A model generated the notes under the pieces. It saw only the letters and a list, made by a program, of their open reading frames with translations. It did not search any database and was not told where the DNA came from. From Colias croceus (lineage: Eukaryota > Arthropoda > Insecta > Lepidoptera > Pieridae), in assembly GCF_905220415.1 (NCBI RefSeq), contig NC_059547.1:260501-324500 (forward strand): a stretch of DNA of 64,000 nucleotides, written 5' to 3'. This document shows, in pieces, positions 1 through 11,429 of the stretch; within the stretch, counting starts at the first letter, position 1; each line of letters begins with the position of its first letter. Position numbers and translations under genes: made by a program.

Positions 1-1209
1 ATTTAATCAATTATTGTCATGTCTTCTGTTTGTAGTAATTAAAATAATTTATCACCAAATTATCCTAATAGCTTTTAAAAAGCATCATGAACTCCCCATG
101 AAAAACCCAACTCGTTAAAACAAGAGGTTATGTTTCGCTTCTTTTGAATTCAGTCGACTGTCGACCTCGGTTCCAAGTCAGGGACAATCATCGCCTGATT
201 GAGAACTTAATTAACTTTGACGTTACTAATCTGCTCTTAATTGCTTGCCTCATACAAGTGTCAATGCCTCAACAACTTTAATAATAAGCTATTCAATTAC
301 ACAGTTAAATTGAATACAATGATCCTTGCTTGTCTCATAAATCCTTTGTTTTAGTTGACATAAGAATATGCTTTGATTCTAATGCACAAACAAATTAAAT
401 ATTTTGAGTTTATCTCTCTTCTGTTTGTCTATGCCACATCCTGCTTCTTAGCCTTACGAAATGAGTCTTATTTTCCATTGTTCCAGTCTCCAAGGCGTCG
501 TCTCATCATACCACTTCTAAGACCAATATAGTTAGGGTTCGTTCTACCTATATATTTATCTACATTCATATTATCTCAAGCTGGCCTAGTTACATAATAC
601 TCTTATTTATTAAAGATTTCATTATTCCTTCTCACAAGCCCCTAGGAACAATTACTAGTTACGTCACAACTTTTCTACAAAGTAAAAATACGTAATTTTG
701 GGGTAATTTAGTTAAAATTTGCGAACAACATTGAAAAAACTCTAACTAGAGTTCACACATTTCGTTCAGTATTGAGTTTCAAGAATGCTCTCATTAGTTC
801 CGACCTCACAATCAGTAATTTGTTAAATTGAAAGATTACAACAAAATCCACTGTCGCAATCAGGTCACGGTTTACTCAATTGTTTAAATATACTCTAGCT
901 TCGCGATTTTCTTGCAATTCCTTTGAAACGGACAAAAACAGTAAAAAAGACGTCAACAAAAGATTTTGTTGGCTTTTATCATAAATGCAGCAAGGATAAG
1001 GCAAACAGCTAAAACTAATCAGTAATTTTAGCACGGTTACTATTAAGGAGAAAGTTTATCTTATAAATGTAGATATTAGTTAGTCCCAGGTTCATTGTTA
1101 GAAATACTGATATTATGAGCAAAAAGGTGTGGATATGTTATTCGGAGGTGGCACGTCGAAATATAGCTAAGTAGCCACATTTTACTTCAGTTGTTTCTTT
1201 TTCTCTCAC
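1..1209. other. AT-rich non-coding stretch left of the RTE insertion
   Basis: No ORF of interest, no clear splice-bounded exon and no recognised repeat end. It is probably intron or flank of the minus-strand gene with exons at 4767-4872 and 8126-8290, whose next exon should lie to the left. I found no convincing one here. Confidence 0.4.
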
Positions 1210-1226
1210 GATTTTTGATTCATGCC
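1210..1226. repeat. Left target-site duplication of the RTE element
   Basis: GATTTTTGATTCATGCC is identical to 4623-4639. The first G could instead belong to the (AAG)n tail at the right end, so the duplication is 16 or 17 bp. Confidence 0.9.
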
Positions 1227-4200
1227 TTCTCGGGGGAGCCTCAACCCCTAGAGAACGCGTCCCCAGGTGGCGGATAGGGGAATGCCCTTCGGGTACCATA
1301 ACAAGTATTTGAAGGGTAGGAGTTAAGATACAACTCCCGCGGACCAAGAGGCCGGAGATGAACACTTCGTTACCAAATCCCTACTGCGAGCTACTTTGGC
1401 ATAATCGAAGGACAGGTCGTAGTAGTGCTGTGTACTTGGGTTGGAGTATACAGTAGAGATGGCGGCGGAAGAGCCCTATACTGGGCCAACGGCGGCGCTC
1501 ACATCTTGATATAGATGACAACCTTGGTGTCAGGTGGCAACCGGCCGTAAAATTCAAGCCAATCATTTTCTCCTCGAATCATGAAAAGTAAAAAATCAAG
1601 AAAGGGCACTTCTGCTAGGGCGTTCCCCCGAAGCGACGATAGAGTGAGTTTATGTGATATGGATGCGAATAAAGAAGAATATACTAGGGGGTCCCCCGGA
1701 AGCGACAAGCAAGTAGAATTAAAAACAGACAATAAACCGACAACCCAATGTAAAATAAGATTGGCTACATGGAATCTAGGTTCCCTTACTGGAAGATGTC
1801 AAGAACTGGCTAAGGTTTTGCAAAGAAGAGATATAAATGCATGCTGTATACAAGAGACGAAATGGAAAGGCTCCAAGTCCAGAGATATTGGGTTAGGTTA
1901 CCAACTGATTTATCATGGCATTAAGAACTCCCAGAATGGTGTGGGTATAGTCCTAGACTGCAATCTAAAGCAACGAATAATAAAAGTGGATAGAAAAAGC
2001 GACCGTCTAATTGCTGTAAAACTCGCCATGGACAATCAAACACCTCTAAATATAATTTCCGCATATGCACCCCAATCCGGATGTACAGAATTAGATAAAT
2101 CTCTCTTCTGGGAAGATTTCGATGATCTCATGAGCTTAATACCAGATCATGAATCAAAGTACATAGGCGGAGATCTAAATGGGCACATTGGTGAAAAGGC
2201 CGTAGATTATCGAGATGTTCATGGTGGCTATGGTTATGGCTCTGTAAACAGAGAAGGAACATCTATTCTGGATTTCTGCTCTAGGCATGGTTTAGCTATT
2301 GTTAACACTTGGTTTAAAAAGAAAGATGAACATCTAATAACTTATAAAAGCTCTGGAAATAACACCCAAATTGATTACATTCTCTGTCAAAAGTCTTCTC
2401 TAAAAAGCTTTAAAGATTGCAAAGTAATCCCGGGAGAGGCACTGACTTCACAACATCGACTTCTGGTATCTAAATTTATATTGCCCAAAAATATTAAGAT
2501 CAATTATGATAGAACACCTAGAATCAAATGGGGCCAACTATACTCTGATAAAGGTAAACAGCTCATTACATCTATTATTGAATACTTAGAAAACGATCTG
2601 GCTTTAAATTACAACAATAGTACAAACGCAATGTGGGCAAATTTCGAAAAGTTTTGCAAGGAAGAAGCCTCAAAGCATTTGGGAATATCGAAAGGTGGAA
2701 TTAGTACCAATAAAGATCCTACGTGGTGGAATGACAATGTCAAGGAGGCAATAAGAGATAAAAGAGAACTTTTTAAGCTTTGGCAACTGACAAAACTGGA
2801 AGAAGACCACAGAGAATACAAAAAAGCTAAAAAAGCTGCGAAGCAGGCTGTTGCTCAGTCAAGGACAAACGCTAATGAGGTACTCTATCAAAGATTGGAA
2901 GACGCAAAAACTGATGTCGAGGTTTTCAAAATAGCAAAACAACGACACAAGGCGACGTTAGACATTAAAGTAAATAAATACATCCAAAACGAAGAGGGAC
3001 AGTTGTTAACATCTAACGAAGACATCAGTAATAGATGGAAGCAATACTTTGAAAACCTTTTAAACGAAGAATTCCCTAGTGAACCCTTACCGGAAATCAT
3101 CCCAACTGTCGGACCTGTTCACGAAGTAACGCTAGAGGAAGTCAAGCAGGTTGTTACAAAAATGAAAAACCACAAAGCCGTTGGCCCAGACGAGATACCT
3201 GCAGACCTCTGGAAGAAAATTGGACCCCTAGGCTATGAATGGCTAGCACGCCTTTTTAACACCATATTGTATACGCATACTATCCCTGAATCATGGCGAC
3301 AAAGTTTCCTGGTACCTATCTACAAAAATAAAGGTGACATCAGAGTATGCAATAATTATAGGGCCATTAAACTCACCTCACATACTTTAAAAATATGGGA
3401 AAGAATTTTAAATTACCGTCTTTTAGCATTAATTAATATATCCGAAAATCAATTTGGTTTCACTGCAGCAAAATCAACAAATGACCCTATTCAAACTGTT
3501 CGAATTCTCATGGAAAAATATCGATCTAACCGAGAAGACTTACACCTTATCTTCATCGACCTGGAAAAAGCGTTTGATCGTGTTCCTAGAAAATTAGTAT
3601 GGCAAGCCATGAGAGCGCAAGGAGTACCAGAGATGTTTGTAAAAGTCATTCAGGATATGTATAATGGCGTAAGTACAAAAATAAAAAGTGCAGCTGGGTT
3701 CAGTAAACCTTTTAAGGTAAACGTTGGAGTCCATCAGGGATCGGCCCTAAGCCCACTTCTGTTTAACCTAATAATGGATCTGCTAACCAAAGATATTCAG
3801 CCACCTTTGCCCTGGTGCCTTATGTATGCGGACGATATTGTACTGCTCGATCATTGTGCACAAAATCTGCAAATAACATTGGAATCGTGGAGGCATGCTC
3901 TAGAAGCTAATGGATTGCGCATAAGCAGAAATAAAACAGAGTACATGGAATGCATCTATAACCCTAACACTAGACATCTTAGCACTATAAGTCTTCAAGG
4001 AAAACCGCTTAACAAGGTATCACAATTTAAATATCTGGGGTCCATGATATCATCGGATGCCAATATTGATGCTGACGTTACACATCGAATCAATGTGGCT
4101 TGGCAGAAATGGAGGAGTCTGACGGGAGTATTATGTGATCCAAAGATGCCAATAAAGACCAAAGGAAAAGTCTACAAGACCGCAGTTAGACCAGCTCTAA

Positions 4201-4622
4201 TGTATGGCTCTGAGTGCTGGGCAATCAAAAAAGCTCAAGAGCAAAGAGTTCATGTAAATGAAATGAAAATGCTTAGATGGGCGGCCGGCGTAACTAGACT
4301 TGATAAAGTGCGCAATGAGTACATCAGAGGAAGTTTCAAGGTCGCTCCCATCTCAGAGAAACTCACTGAACAGCGTCTAAGATGGTATGGACACGTAATG
4401 AGGCGTGAAGAAAACCACGTAGTAAGGAGGGCACTAAACTTGCCAAATAGAAGACGGGGTCTGGGACGTCCCCCCGCCACCTGGTGGTCTACCATATCAA
4501 AAGACATGGAGAGAGCCCAATTGAATAAACAGACAACCCAGGATAGACCATCCTGGCGCATGAGAACGAGGAGAGCCGACCCCAAATAAAGGGATAAGGC
4601 AAAGGAAGAAGAAGAAGAAGAA
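1227..4622 (+). mobile_element. Full-length RTE-type non-LTR retrotransposon
   Basis: The element runs from a GC-rich 5' UTR (from about 1227) through a single ORF (1581-4589) to a very short 3' end with a (GAA)n/(AAG)n tail near 4604-4622. It is flanked by the identical 17-bp direct repeat GATTTTTGATTCATGCC at 1210-1226 and 4623-4639, the expected product of target-primed reverse transcription. One ORF, a short 3' UTR and a simple-repeat tail rather than poly(A) are typical of the RTE clade. The identical target duplication and open frame suggest a recent insertion. It is antisense to the minus-strand gene with an exon just downstream at 4767-4872, so it probably sits in an intron or 3' flank of that gene. 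Confidence 0.9.
1581..4589 (+). CDS. RTE retrotransposon polyprotein: AP-like endonuclease plus reverse transcriptase
   Basis: A 1002-aa ORF with no internal stop. The N-terminal ~55 residues are basic and low complexity. An exonuclease/endonuclease/phosphatase domain follows (about residues 58-300): RLATWNLGSL, CIQETKWKG (catalytic Glu), ISAYAPQSG, YIGGDLNGHIG, the QIDYIL motif and TSQHR with the terminal catalytic His. A charged linker (about 310-520) leads to the reverse transcriptase (about 530-800) with VPIYKNKGD, NNYRAIKL, LIFIDLEKAFDRVPRKL, HQGSALSPLLFN and the catalytic MYADDIVLL. The tail contains FKYLGSMIS, ALMYGSECWAI and RLRWYGHVMRR, the C-terminal signature of RTE-like elements often mis-annotated as craniofacial development protein 2. 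The enzyme nicks target DNA and reverse-transcribes its own RNA. The ATG at 1581 is chosen because it opens the frame ahead of the endonuclease. All key residues I looked for are present, so activity is plausible but inferred. Confidence 0.93.
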   Translation: MKSKKSRKGTSARAFPRSDDRVSLCDMDANKEEYTRGSPGSDKQVELKTDNKPTTQCKIRLATWNLGSLTGRCQELAKVLQRRDINACCIQETKWKGSKSRDIGLGYQLIYHGIKNSQNGVGIVLDCNLKQRIIKVDRKSDRLIAVKLAMDNQTPLNIISAYAPQSGCTELDKSLFWEDFDDLMSLIPDHESKYIGGDLNGHIGEKAVDYRDVHGGYGYGSVNREGTSILDFCSRHGLAIVNTWFKKKDEHLITYKSSGNNTQIDYILCQKSSLKSFKDCKVIPGEALTSQHRLLVSKFILPKNIKINYDRTPRIKWGQLYSDKGKQLITSIIEYLENDLALNYNNSTNAMWANFEKFCKEEASKHLGISKGGISTNKDPTWWNDNVKEAIRDKRELFKLWQLTKLEEDHREYKKAKKAAKQAVAQSRTNANEVLYQRLEDAKTDVEVFKIAKQRHKATLDIKVNKYIQNEEGQLLTSNEDISNRWKQYFENLLNEEFPSEPLPEIIPTVGPVHEVTLEEVKQVVTKMKNHKAVGPDEIPADLWKKIGPLGYEWLARLFNTILYTHTIPESWRQSFLVPIYKNKGDIRVCNNYRAIKLTSHTLKIWERILNYRLLALINISENQFGFTAAKSTNDPIQTVRILMEKYRSNREDLHLIFIDLEKAFDRVPRKLVWQAMRAQGVPEMFVKVIQDMYNGVSTKIKSAAGFSKPFKVNVGVHQGSALSPLLFNLIMDLLTKDIQPPLPWCLMYADDIVLLDHCAQNLQITLESWRHALEANGLRISRNKTEYMECIYNPNTRHLSTISLQGKPLNKVSQFKYLGSMISSDANIDADVTHRINVAWQKWRSLTGVLCDPKMPIKTKGKVYKTAVRPALMYGSECWAIKKAQEQRVHVNEMKMLRWAAGVTRLDKVRNEYIRGSFKVAPISEKLTEQRLRWYGHVMRREENHVVRRALNLPNRRRGLGRPPATWWSTISKDMERAQLNKQTTQDRPSWRMRTRRADPK

Positions 4623-4639
4623 GATTTTTGATTCATGCC
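4623..4639. repeat. Right target-site duplication of the RTE element
   Basis: Identical to 1210-1226. It directly follows the (AAG)n tail of the retrotransposon. Joining the flanks at this repeat recreates the presumed empty site. Confidence 0.9.
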
Positions 4640-4766
4640 ATCCTTGACGTGATCGTGTGGCTAGTGTGCCCTTTTTGAAGAGCGAACGGTTGGTAACTTA
4701 CACCTTTTTACTTGTGATATACAATAATTGGTTAGAACCAACGCTATAACATAATAATTTACTCAC

Positions 4767-7700
4767 TGGAATATGTGGAGTAGATGAGTGCGATGTGTCG
4801 GTGGTCGCTGCTGACCACCTGAGGCCAGTACAGCGCGCTGATGATTAGCCCGATCGCGATCACTGCTAATACCTAAAACAAACGAAATTGAGCTTTTAAC
4901 GTGCGTTTGTTTTAATTCCAAACTATGTTTTAAGAATGGTTTGGAATTTTCCCAAAAATATTAGACACTAGCTTTTCGCCCGCAGCTGCGCCTGCGTAGT
5001 CAAAGGAAAACCCACCCAACCCACATAGTTCCCATTCTCGTGGGTTTTTTTGCTATAAAAACTATCCTATGTATTAATCCAAGTTACCCTCTATGTTTGT
5101 GCCAAATTTCAAGAAAATCGGTTCAGTAAAATTTCACATTTTATAATATTATAGTAGGATTTATTTGATAAGCTTTTAATCTTGCAATAAGCTGCATTAA
5201 TATTGTTTAATCGTACCTAATTGTTAATCAGAAATAATGAGCCAATAGACATTTGCCGCTGAAAGAATTTTCCAAAAGCTATAAGTACAATATACTTATA
5301 TAGTTTTTTACCATTACACACATTTAGGTAATGTTAAAAACATTAGCTATGTAAACAAAAGTGTGTCAACAAAACATTCTTTATGCGTTAAAGCATTAGA
5401 CGCCTAAGTGGGGCAGATATTACGGTCATCCTAAACCTAAGCCCAAGTCGGTACGAAGGGCAGAATAGTATGTCATTCGCATGTCAACCACGTACCTGCC
5501 ACAGATTATAAGTAACAGCTATTTGTATGCGTGATCTTGTTTAAATCATTGAGTAAAATTGGGGACATAATGGTTGGCAGCCATTTTGTTTTTATTACAG
5601 ATAATAATAACTATTTTCCTCTGAGATGACAGTGAATTGCGTTTTTTTCCTCACTTTAAGTAGACGTTATAGTATATTAAGCATAGTGAAAAGTGATACA
5701 AAACTATGTGACGCAGTGATTCATTTTATAGCATCTAGAGACTAGAGCCAAAATAACAAAGCTTTTTAATATGGAAATTTCGGCAAAGGATATACCATAG
5801 AGTAATATAATATATACGGTCTACGTTACAGCGTACGTACATCAACTTTATAAGATTTGAATGAATATTTTTATAGTGAAAAAATGGTAACAACTCTAAA
5901 AATAAGTTACATAAACTAAAAGACACTTTTTAGTTTTTACTTTTTGTGAATGAATTCATAACGGAGAGAAAGTTAAATTTTCTGCATTATCTGTGACCTG
6001 TATGTGCTGCTTCAATGAAGATGCTCAATGAAAAATGCTTTCACTCTTATAATAATAACATTTAAATTACTTTCAGTTTTTAAATTTAGGCATAATACTC
6101 ATTTTAAAATGTCATTAAAACACAAACTACGAAATACAGGCAGACATTGGGCAGACCTTGGGCAGTTGGGCAGACATAATTAGAGCAATTATTGACCACA
6201 CCTTGTGGGTACTGAAAAAGGTTCATAAAAAGAGTCACAACTCACAGCATCTACTCATTAACTATATAAATAGATATATACCACAATTACCTGCGCATGA
6301 GTCACATACGACAATTATGTTTGTTTACACGTGACACCAAGGACGCGGAAAATATAACATGCTTCAGGTAATTTTATAATTAACGAAGTGACATTTATGT
6401 TTATTTATAAGTCGATGTTATATGAAAACTAAATGAAATAATTTTTTTATAGAGCTTTAGCAGGTACTAGGAGAACATACATTCATGATAATATTATTAT
6501 CTTAAAATGATCATATTATTTCGGGAAAATATTTTTATTAAATATTTTTTCGGGAAAAGTTTTTCGCGGGATAATGTTATGAAGTGTAGGCGAGCAGCCT
6601 CAGGCGTAAAGCTAGTTATTTTATGACTGTTCCCTTGAAGTTCTTGACATAATAATTAATATGTATCACAATATCAAATTTGACAGTATGTTGATTCCCA
6701 CGGTGGCCACCAACTGTGCATTTCCTTGTAATTATTGCGATCGATCTGCAATTTTATTTAACCTTGTGTGGTATGCATTACAAGTTACAACGTAGTATCT
6801 TAAGTTTAATTGTTACTTATTTGGTCCTAGTGGGATCCAACCGCGCCTTATAGGACGTTAGTTAGGACGTATTTTTATATTTTTAGTCCTTCACGGACTC
6901 AATAAATTTTCATTTTCATTTGAAAAATAGGGAGATTTTCTTTCTTATAATGTCATTAATTGGCATATTTTCTATTTCTTAGTTATTTTTTGTGAAAGGA
7001 TAGGATTCACGATATTCAGCACAAGCAATAGGATACTAAAAAATATCCAAGTTTAAATCATAATCTAGCCTGGCTTTTAGCATCATTTCTAAACAAAATT
7101 ATGATCTTATGAAAACCATGACGAAATTGAGCGGAGCCTCAATGGCATTTTTATATTTATTTTTAGTTTCATATTATTCTAATACTACTAGTTGACTCTG
7201 TTCTCTCTGTACGTAAAATGCGAATAGCGTACACCACCATTATTAATTACTAGCTGTTCCGCGCGGTTTCACCCGCGTTGCTCCGCTCCTGTTGGTCTTA
7301 GCGTGATGATATAAGTATAGCCTATAGCCTTCCTCCATAAATGGGCTATCTGACACCGAAAGATTTTTTCAAATCGGACCAGTAGTTCCTGAGATTAGCG
7401 CGTTCAAACAAACAAACAAACTCTTCAGCTTTATAATATTAGTATAGATTTAATTTTCATCAAAACTCTATAATCAAAGAGCACTTTTATCCGTTATTAA
7501 TTATCAGCTAACACTCTACAAATTACTTCCTCTGTTTCATAGGAAATAGTTTTTCTTCCGCTCTAGATTTTAATTTAATTGTTAGATTAATTTAAAGAAA
7601 GCTATCGGTCTATTTCATATCTTTTCTTTGTAAAAGACGGATGTACCTATTTAATACTTTCTTGTAAAAGCGGGACTAATGAACATTTTATTTCTTACCG

Positions 7701-8290
7701 CCCAGGATATAGAGATATATTTCCAGGGATACAGGGACAGATAAAGTTACTTTACTTTAAATACTATGTAGTGAAGTTAAAGAATTCAATGTTTTGATAG
7801 AAATTATGTCCTATTTAATAATGACGTATATAAACGAATTAATTGGAATATGCATAGATTAGGTACTTATGTAATAAAAAATGCGAACATGTGTCACATT
7901 TTAACCAAGTAAATAAACGGCAAATAGGTAACAATCTGTCCTGTGTCTTTCTTTCACGCTCGGGTCGAAACGAAGTGATTTGATCTTTTCGTCAGGAATC
8001 TGGATATAGTTTAAGGAGGTTAGATGAATATATGACATAGGGTACTTTTAACCGCGTTGAAACATCTCGTTTCCATGGAAATTTACGTCTTAGCAGTAAT
8101 AATATAGTCCTGTAGGTAGACTCACCAGCTCGACAGCCCGCAGGCCCACGCACCAGTTGCGCTTGAGCGCGGCTGCGGCGCGCGTGTCCCGCTCGCTGCC
8201 GGAGCCCTCGTCCTTCTTGGCCTGCGCCTCCGCCTCCCGGTCGCCCGACATGGCCCACACTACGCGCGCTCCGCCCCCGTACTCCGATAC
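4767..8290 (-). CDS. Unrecognised membrane-protein gene (two linked exons, partial)
   Basis: Two minus-strand exons are in phase with each other. Exon 8126-8290 (55 codons) has acceptor CTTCAAG and donor GTGAGT and encodes a hydrophilic Glu/Lys/Ala-rich stretch (...AQAKKDEGSGSERDTR...) ending in LKRNWCVGLRAVEL. Exon 4767-4872 (106 nt) has acceptor TTTTAG and donor GTGAGT and encodes a hydrophobic segment VLAVIAIGLIISALYWPQVV followed by SSDHRHIALIYSTYS. It ends in phase 1, so at least one more exon lies to the left. Joined, they read as a charged cytosolic tail, a basic flank (KRNW) and a transmembrane helix. An ATG inside the first exon (at 8248, MSGDRE...) could be the start. Alternatively the frame stays open through the exon start and could join the exon at 16851-16949. 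Both exons are GC-rich against AT-rich surroundings. I do not recognise the family; a small multi-span protein is possible. Confidence 0.6.
4972..5161 (+). repeat. Interspersed repeat, 'CCCGCAGCTGCGCC' end type
   Basis: Begins CTAGCTTTTCGCCCGCAGCTG and ends TATAATATTATAGTAGGAT. It contains the body seen in other copies in this window (hydrophilic repeat words CCCACATAGTTCCC, AAATCGGTTCAGTA). Related copies are at 17446-17630, 50822-51053 (reverse) and 62157-62397. These look like short non-autonomous or LINE-3'-end elements; I cannot assign the class. Confidence 0.7.
5162..7248. other. Intron or intergenic DNA without a recognised gene
   Basis: AT-rich, between the two membrane-protein exons, so probably intronic on the minus strand. 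The stretch 6826-6925, ending CTTCACGGACTCAATAAATTTTCATTTTC, resembles a retroelement 3' terminus but has no second copy here. No exon could be supported. Confidence 0.5.
7249..7446 (+). repeat. Interspersed repeat, 'GTTCCGCGCGGTTTCACCC' type
   Basis: Starts CTAGCTGTTCCGCGCGGTTT and ends CTCTTCAGCTTTATAATATTAGTATAG after a (CAAA)n run. A decayed relative lies at 18525-18665 (shared words CTATCTAACACTGAAA-like, AGTTTCTGAGAT, CAAACTCTTCAGCTT). It belongs to the same broad group of lepidopteran elements that begin CTAGC and end TATAATATTAGTA. Confidence 0.7.
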
Positions 8291-11241
8291 CTTGAAGAAT
8301 AAATAATACTGATATAGATATACCTACATCTGTGATTTAGATATACCTACATCACAGATGACTAACTAGTTACTACCTTTTGACAGTAAATAAAAAAAAT
8401 TGAGAACTTCCTTCGCTTATTCATTATTTGGCTCATAGGCTGTTTGTATGATTTCGTATGTTTGACAAAGGGCTAGGACCTCAGATACTCTATTATAATA
8501 ATTTTAATATTATTAGATATGTATTTCAATATTATCGTTTAAGGTTACTACTTACTGGTATAGCTTCTAATTTGTAAAATGCCCGTTCTTATTAATTTAT
8601 TTTATTTAAGCTTATGTATTAATTTATAATAAATAATAAAAAACAAATGTGCGTATGATGAGTAGGTAAGTACCAGGCGCGCATAAGCAGGCGGTGGTCC
8701 CGCGGCCGCTGGATGCCAACCGGTGGCGCGGAACGCATACGTGCGCACTTTCCAATGCTGCTCTAACGCGGATTTTTTGAATTATCGCATGTCCACGACT
8801 TTCCAACCGCGCAGTGAAACTGTCTCATTAATTAATTAATGTATAAGAGTTTGCTCTGCGTCGCTTTGATGGACTGTTTACTTTTTTAATGGTATTATTA
8901 TTTTTTTACTAACGTGCTGCACTGTCACGTTGTTGATTAAAATATAAAGATATATTCATCGTTAAAATTTATGGTTTGCCTACTGAATAATTCTACTTAG
9001 TAATTAATTATATTTTGAATTTTCTCAATCTTTTCATGTTTATACAATGTAAATTTTTATCTTCTACCTACGTGACTATCTTTCGTAATATAAGATACAT
9101 GCTATATTATAATAAACATTAACTATTTTATAATTCGTAAAAAAAATGCAATTATTTATTTTTGCAATTTAAAAGCGTTTCTGAAGGAAACTAGTAGAAT
9201 GAATAAATGTTTGGAGTTTGCGTTTATAAATAATTCTTCAAATAAAATATAAAATAAATGACTATTCATTAAAAGAACTTAAATATGTATAAAATAAATA
9301 AGTACTTAGGTACTAGATTAGCCAGTTATAAGTACCTTACCAGGTTTTATTGATTTCATAGTAACGAAAACAACATGTTTACAACGCATAATTAATGTTT
9401 ACAGCTTTCAGCAATCAAAGCTCACAGCCGTGCGTCGATGCTCGAGCTCAATTGATTTCGAAACAAAACAAAAAACTTACGTAGTATGTCGCGTCTTACA
9501 CCTTAAACATATCTTAAGCTTAAATTAGTCCATGGCTTTATAAGTACTCAATGCTCTTTATAATACTTTTAATTAATTACAGTTTTCTTAATACTTAACG
9601 CTCTATTTAAACCACACAGCATCGTATGTTTTTTTTCTTCGTATTATTTATTGTGATTATTCCGTTATATCTATACGATACTTGTAAGTTGTCTGTGGTA
9701 CGGAAAAAAGGATTTTTTTTTCAACGTATTCTCACATGTTGTAGATTATTCTCATAATCTACAACATTGAATTACAAGAATAAAATTCAATCAAAATATT
9801 ATAAATAAATACAGGAAAATTTAATCCTTACCAAAAAGTTCGAATATAAACAGTCCGCTGGCTGATCAAAAAACACCAATCGTATCACTGGCCGAATAAA
9901 AAAAACAAATCACTGAAAAATTCGAAATTTGAAAAGCGCGGGAGCGGAGTTTCCCAATGCACTACGGGACTGTAGCTACGGGCGCTCTGTGTGCTCGTTG
10001 CGAGTCGACTACAGCGTATCCTACTATACTGCACCTCTACACTTCATCGCCCGTGATTATCAAGAACTATGGCAGCTACCAGAATTTTCCCATAGAGACC
10101 CCGGTATTAACCTTTGTAGAGAGGAGCGGGGGATCAACTTACGCTGGTCTACTTTAAGGCGAGTGCACAATCTTCCATTCATTATAAAGCAGTTATGTAC
10201 ACTAATTCTCAAACACAATCGCACGTGTGATAATAGTTTACGGTATTACTCGCCAGTTAACTTTGCACAGCGTTGCGCGAGCTTAATGTTCTGTGAAGTT
10301 ACCATTAAATACAACTTACAAAAACGTAAAATATTTTTGCGACGCTTTTTGAAAACAGATTATCTAGTTTTAGCAATTACTGAAAAAAATGGCATAATAT
10401 TTAACCATTTATCAATTTATAATCAACGATTGATATTTGCTCTATATTACAAGATACTTTCTAAATATGCACTAATAACCATTAGATTGAAATAAAATGG
10501 CTGGAATAGTTTCGTAACGTTTATTGTAGTCTGGTTTCTCTCAAGTGCGCCCTTAGAGTACATCAAAAGTATATTTTTGGAGCTGATTTATTGACAAAAT
10601 TCGATTAAAATTTTCCGTGTTAGCTATTGCTTCGTCTAAAAGTGTTTACGCAATAGTTCTTAATATACATAATGAATTTTTTACATTAAGTTTTCGTTCA
10701 TTATTGATACGATGAATTCCTACTTGTAATCGGGTCAAAAACTAGGCTCTACAAGACGTTGAATTAAACAATTGTGATTTTTGTATAAGTAGGTATTCAA
10801 AGAAACTTGCACATTGTAGCTATTTTTTAAGTTTTTAACATGTTTTTTTCTTCTTTTCTATCATTTTATTAGCATTGGATATAAAGTAGATAATTTGTAG
10901 ACATTTATTAGTAGGTTTTCGTCGTTTACATCTAGGTTCGCACCATTGAAATTATGTTTTACAAAACAAATATGACTATGTCCACTTCTAACAACTTCCT
11001 GTAAAAAATTGCTTGATAATAAACATTTAAACGTTCGCATTTTAAAACACTTTTATTATATTATATTACTAGCTTCACCTGTATGTCTGTATGAAGTCGG
11101 TTTTCTTTAACTCTATTTTAAACCACTTTAAACGGACAGATTTAATTCAACTTGTACATTTATCAGTGACCGGTAACCCGTAACATACAATAATTTCATC
11201 TTATTAAAGCGTGTTTTTTTTAATTTATTCAAAGCATATAG
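8291..11241. other. Non-coding region with GC-rich islands (possible 5' exons or promoters)
   Basis: Mostly AT-rich. GC islands at about 8675-8815 and 9930-10160 stand out. At 10137-10142 the minus strand has a consensus GTAAGT donor following CCTTAAAGTAGACCAGC, which could end an untranslated first exon of the membrane-protein gene whose coding exon starts at 8290. A 188-codon open frame on the plus strand here has no convincing protein features. No transcript start can be fixed from sequence alone. Confidence 0.3.
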
Positions 11242-11429
11242 CACTACATAGTATAAAACAAAGTCATTTTCTCTGTCCCTATGTCCTTTGTATGCTTAAA
11301 TCTTTAAAACTTCGCAACGGATTTTGATGCGGTTTTTTTTAATAGATAGAGTGATTCAAGAGGAAGGTGTTAGTATATCATTTATTAGGTTTTAGACAAA
11401 GCGGGTGAAGCCGCGGGCGGTAAGCTAGT
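11242..11429 (+). repeat. ~190-bp interspersed repeat, family A copy 1
   Basis: Begins CACTACATAGTATAAAACAA and ends GCCGCGGGCGGTAAGCTAGT. The same unit recurs at 12415-12605 and 20890-21079 (reverse), 37272-37439 (5' truncated), 43368-43556 and 53349-53533. All share TCTGTCCCTATGTCC, AACGGATTTTGATGCGG, TTCAAGAGGAAGGT and TTTATTAGGTTTTAGACAAA. Class unknown; probably a non-autonomous element or LINE 3' end. Confidence 0.85.

Noticed and set aside
1138..1732. Minus-strand ORFs over the 5' end of the RTE element
   Set aside because: They are antisense to the retrotransposon 5' UTR and ORF start and have no protein features.
9929..10495. 188-codon plus-strand open frame
   Set aside because: It starts at TTG in this frame, has no recognisable motif, is AT-rich in its second half, and overlaps a candidate minus-strand 5' exon. 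It looks like chance plus a GC island.
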